From contig OZ026546.1 in NCBI GenBank assembly GCA_964020155.1, positions 4,478,900-4,542,899 of the forward strand: a stretch of DNA of 64,000 nt, given 5' to 3'. Shown in pieces: positions 62,294 through 64,000 of this stretch (positions are counted from its first letter, which is position 1; every line of letters begins with the position of its first letter). Below the pieces are notes generated by a model. That model did not search any database, had not been told where the DNA came from, and saw only the letters and a program-made list of their open reading frames with translations. The position numbers were made by a program, and so were the translations under genes. Source of the stretch: Chondrilla cf. caribensis. Taxonomy: Eukaryota > Porifera > Demospongiae > Chondrillida > Chondrillidae.

Positions 62294-63403
62294 GACCTTT
62301 GGTTCTCCAGTTGTCTTCAACTCCGAAAAGAATGGGTTCTCCACTTCAAACGATAATTCTTTGCTTGGTAATGCTATCCTTTGTTGGTGGAATTGATGGC
62401 AATACTATTTCCACAGGTGAGGAATTGAAGGTAATATATACTTATTCCACAATTTAGGCTTCCCTACTTCAACTGGAGGAACTGATAATTTGTTATGCAC
62501 GTGTGTGCTTGTGTGCTGGGGATTAGGGTGTATGTGTGTGTGCGTGTGTGTATGTATGTCTATTTACATTTGCACGCATGTGGAGGGATGGGCATGCACA
62601 TGAGTATGTACAAATATGCATAAATATACACAGATGTTAATGTGTGTATGTGTGTGTGTGTGTTGTGTGTGTGCATCTGTGTACACGTGTGAGTAGCTGT
62701 ACATATGCACATGTACATGTGTATGGAGGGGGAGGGGGCATGCACATGTGTGTGCTCGAACAAGCTTGAACTTTTACACAGGTGTGAATGTACTACGTTC
62801 ACCTGCAGATTCTATGGTATCATCAGATAGTTCACAGTTTTCAGATATGTTAGAGCCTACAGTTAATATACAGCTTTCTGTTACGTCAACTGGAGGTACT
62901 GAATTTGTTATGTGTGTGTGGGGGGGGGGGGTAGGTGTACCTATATATTTGTACCATTGCAAGTGTGTGGAGAGGGAGGGGCATGCACATGCGTATGCTC
63001 AAGCAAGTTAATACTTTCACACAGAGGTGAATGGAATCAGTTCAGCTGCAGAGCCCACGTTAGCAACATCTGTGGTAGTATCTCGCTCTAGCTTAATTGA
63101 AACAACTTCCAGTTTAGGATCTACTGTTGTATCAACTCAAGCAGTCAGCAGTAATGCTCAGTCTGACAGTTCACAGATAACTGACATTACAACCTCAACT
63201 ACTGGCAAATCATCTTCTACTTCAGCAACAGTTACTAGTTTACAGCCTTCCCCTACATCAACTGAAGGTGCTGTTAATTTCTTATGTGTGAGTGTGTGTT
63301 CATGTGATTGTGCCTATATACACGTGTGTGCTAGTATGTGCGCCCTTGTTTGTGTGTATGAGTGGGTGAGGGTGTGCATGCGAGTAAGCGTGTGTGAGTG
63401 TGC

Positions 63404-63469
<66 letters not shown>

Positions 63470-63801
63470 ATGCATAGGTGTGCCTATGTACATGTGCATG
63501 TGTGTGGAGGGGAGGGGCATGCACGTGTATGTTCAAACAAGTTAGTACTTTTACACAGAGGTGAATGGAGTCAGTTCAGCTGTAGAGTACACATTAACTA
63601 CATCCGTGCTAGTGTCTAGCACTAGCTTGATTGAAACAACTTCCAGCTTAGGATCTACCATTGAATCAGCTCAAGCAGTCAGCAGTGATGTTCAGTCTGA
63701 CAGTTCACAGATAACTGACATTACGGCCTCAACTACTGGTGAATCATCTTCTACTTCAGCAACAGTTACTAGTTTACAGACTTCCTCTACATCTACTGAA
63801 G
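62294..63801 (+). CDS. Gene D: 5' end of a fourth receptor paralogue (3' truncated)
   Basis: ATG 62332 opens MGSPLQTIILCLVMLSFVGG, the same signal peptide as gene C, with donor after 62416 in phase 1 and a strong TTTACTTTCCAG acceptor ending at 62293. Ser/Thr exons follow: 62782-62895 (114 bp, internally deleted), 63025-63267 (243 bp) and 63559-63801 (243 bp), each phase 1-1 and containing ITDIT.STT and VTSLQ(P/T)S(P/S)TSTEG. A short relic of another repeat exon (TTCCCTACTTCAACTGGAG) lies at 62460-62478. The rest of the gene lies beyond the window; an aGPCR is inferred from its place in the array and from identity of the 5' end to gene C. Confidence 0.78.
62500..62740. repeat. GT-rich microsatellite stretch
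   Basis: Interrupted GT tracts between the gene D signal exon and the first Ser/Thr exon, with the GGAGGG..GGGGCATGCACATG block that also precedes later acceptors. Confidence 0.85.
63285..63510. repeat. (GT)n microsatellite in gene D Ser/Thr intron
   Basis: GT tract (purest at 63407-63467) after the second Ser/Thr exon; the flanks (GTGCCTATATAC, GTGCGCCCTTGTTTGTGTGT) recur after 63801, so the intron is part of the repeated unit. Confidence 0.95.
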
Positions 63802-63814
63802 GTGCTGATAATTT

Positions 63815-63941
63815 CTTATGTATGAGTGTGTGTTCATTTGGTTGTGCCTATATACGCGTGTGTGCTAGTATGTGCGCCCTTGTTTGTGTGTATGAGTGGG
63901 TGAGGGTGTGCATGCGAGTAAGCGTGTGTGAGTGTGCGTGC

Positions 63942-64000
<59 letters not shown>
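63815..64000. repeat. (GT)n microsatellite at right edge
   Basis: Near-identical continuation of the repeat-unit intron; the window ends inside the GT tract. Confidence 0.95.

Overview
The window is eukaryotic and almost certainly metazoan. Genes are split into many small exons with GT/AG borders, introns are AT-rich and often short, (GT)n/(CA)n microsatellites are frequent, and the encoded proteins are animal adhesion G-protein-coupled receptors (aGPCRs). The compact introns, the Ig/FN3/EGF/Calx-beta/HRM receptor architecture and the many small MITEs suggest a sponge (demosponge) or another early-branching animal. That assignment is an inference from style; no ribosomal or mitochondrial marker is present. 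All supported genes lie on the + strand.

Layout. Gene A (1-10646; 5' end outside the window), gene B (first recognised coding exon 15046, stop 32771) and gene C (start codon 37726, stop 55904) are tandem paralogous aGPCRs. Gene D begins with a signal-peptide exon at 62332 and runs off the right edge. A, B and C share one C-terminal core exon for exon, with nearly identical exon lengths and splice phases: Ig-like/FN3/Ig x4/EGF/Ig, a short linker, an unassigned SEA-like region, a hormone-receptor motif (HRM), GAIN/GPS, seven transmembrane segments and a cytoplasmic tail. N-terminal to the core, B has six 81-codon Ser/Thr-rich repeat exons plus four extra Ig domains. C has a signal peptide, a decayed Ser/Thr stalk and eight Calx-beta domains in four three-exon units. 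D starts like C, with a signal peptide and Ser/Thr exons.

Intergenic regions. Between A and B (10647-15045) there is a decayed last-exon fragment, a ~150-190 bp minisatellite and long GT tracts. B-C (33.6-37.8 kb) and C-D (58.1-62.4 kb) are copies of one segmental duplication ending in the same signal-peptide exon, so the duplicated unit is a whole gene plus its upstream DNA. The C-D copy also carries a reverse-transcriptase fragment on the - strand. Downstream of C lies the remnant of a B-type cytoplasmic tail, which makes C a mosaic of A-type and B-type 3' ends.

Points of most interest: the exchange of an Ig module for a Calx-beta module between tandem receptor genes; a frame-disrupting change in the gene B GPS exon with a nearby acceptor that would restore frame; repeat exons each followed by a microsatellite-bearing intron; two tail classes, one ending in a PDZ-ligand-like sequence; and several previously unlabelled MITE candidates with clear terminal repeats. 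All exon borders were read by eye from splice consensus and from alignment between the three paralogues.
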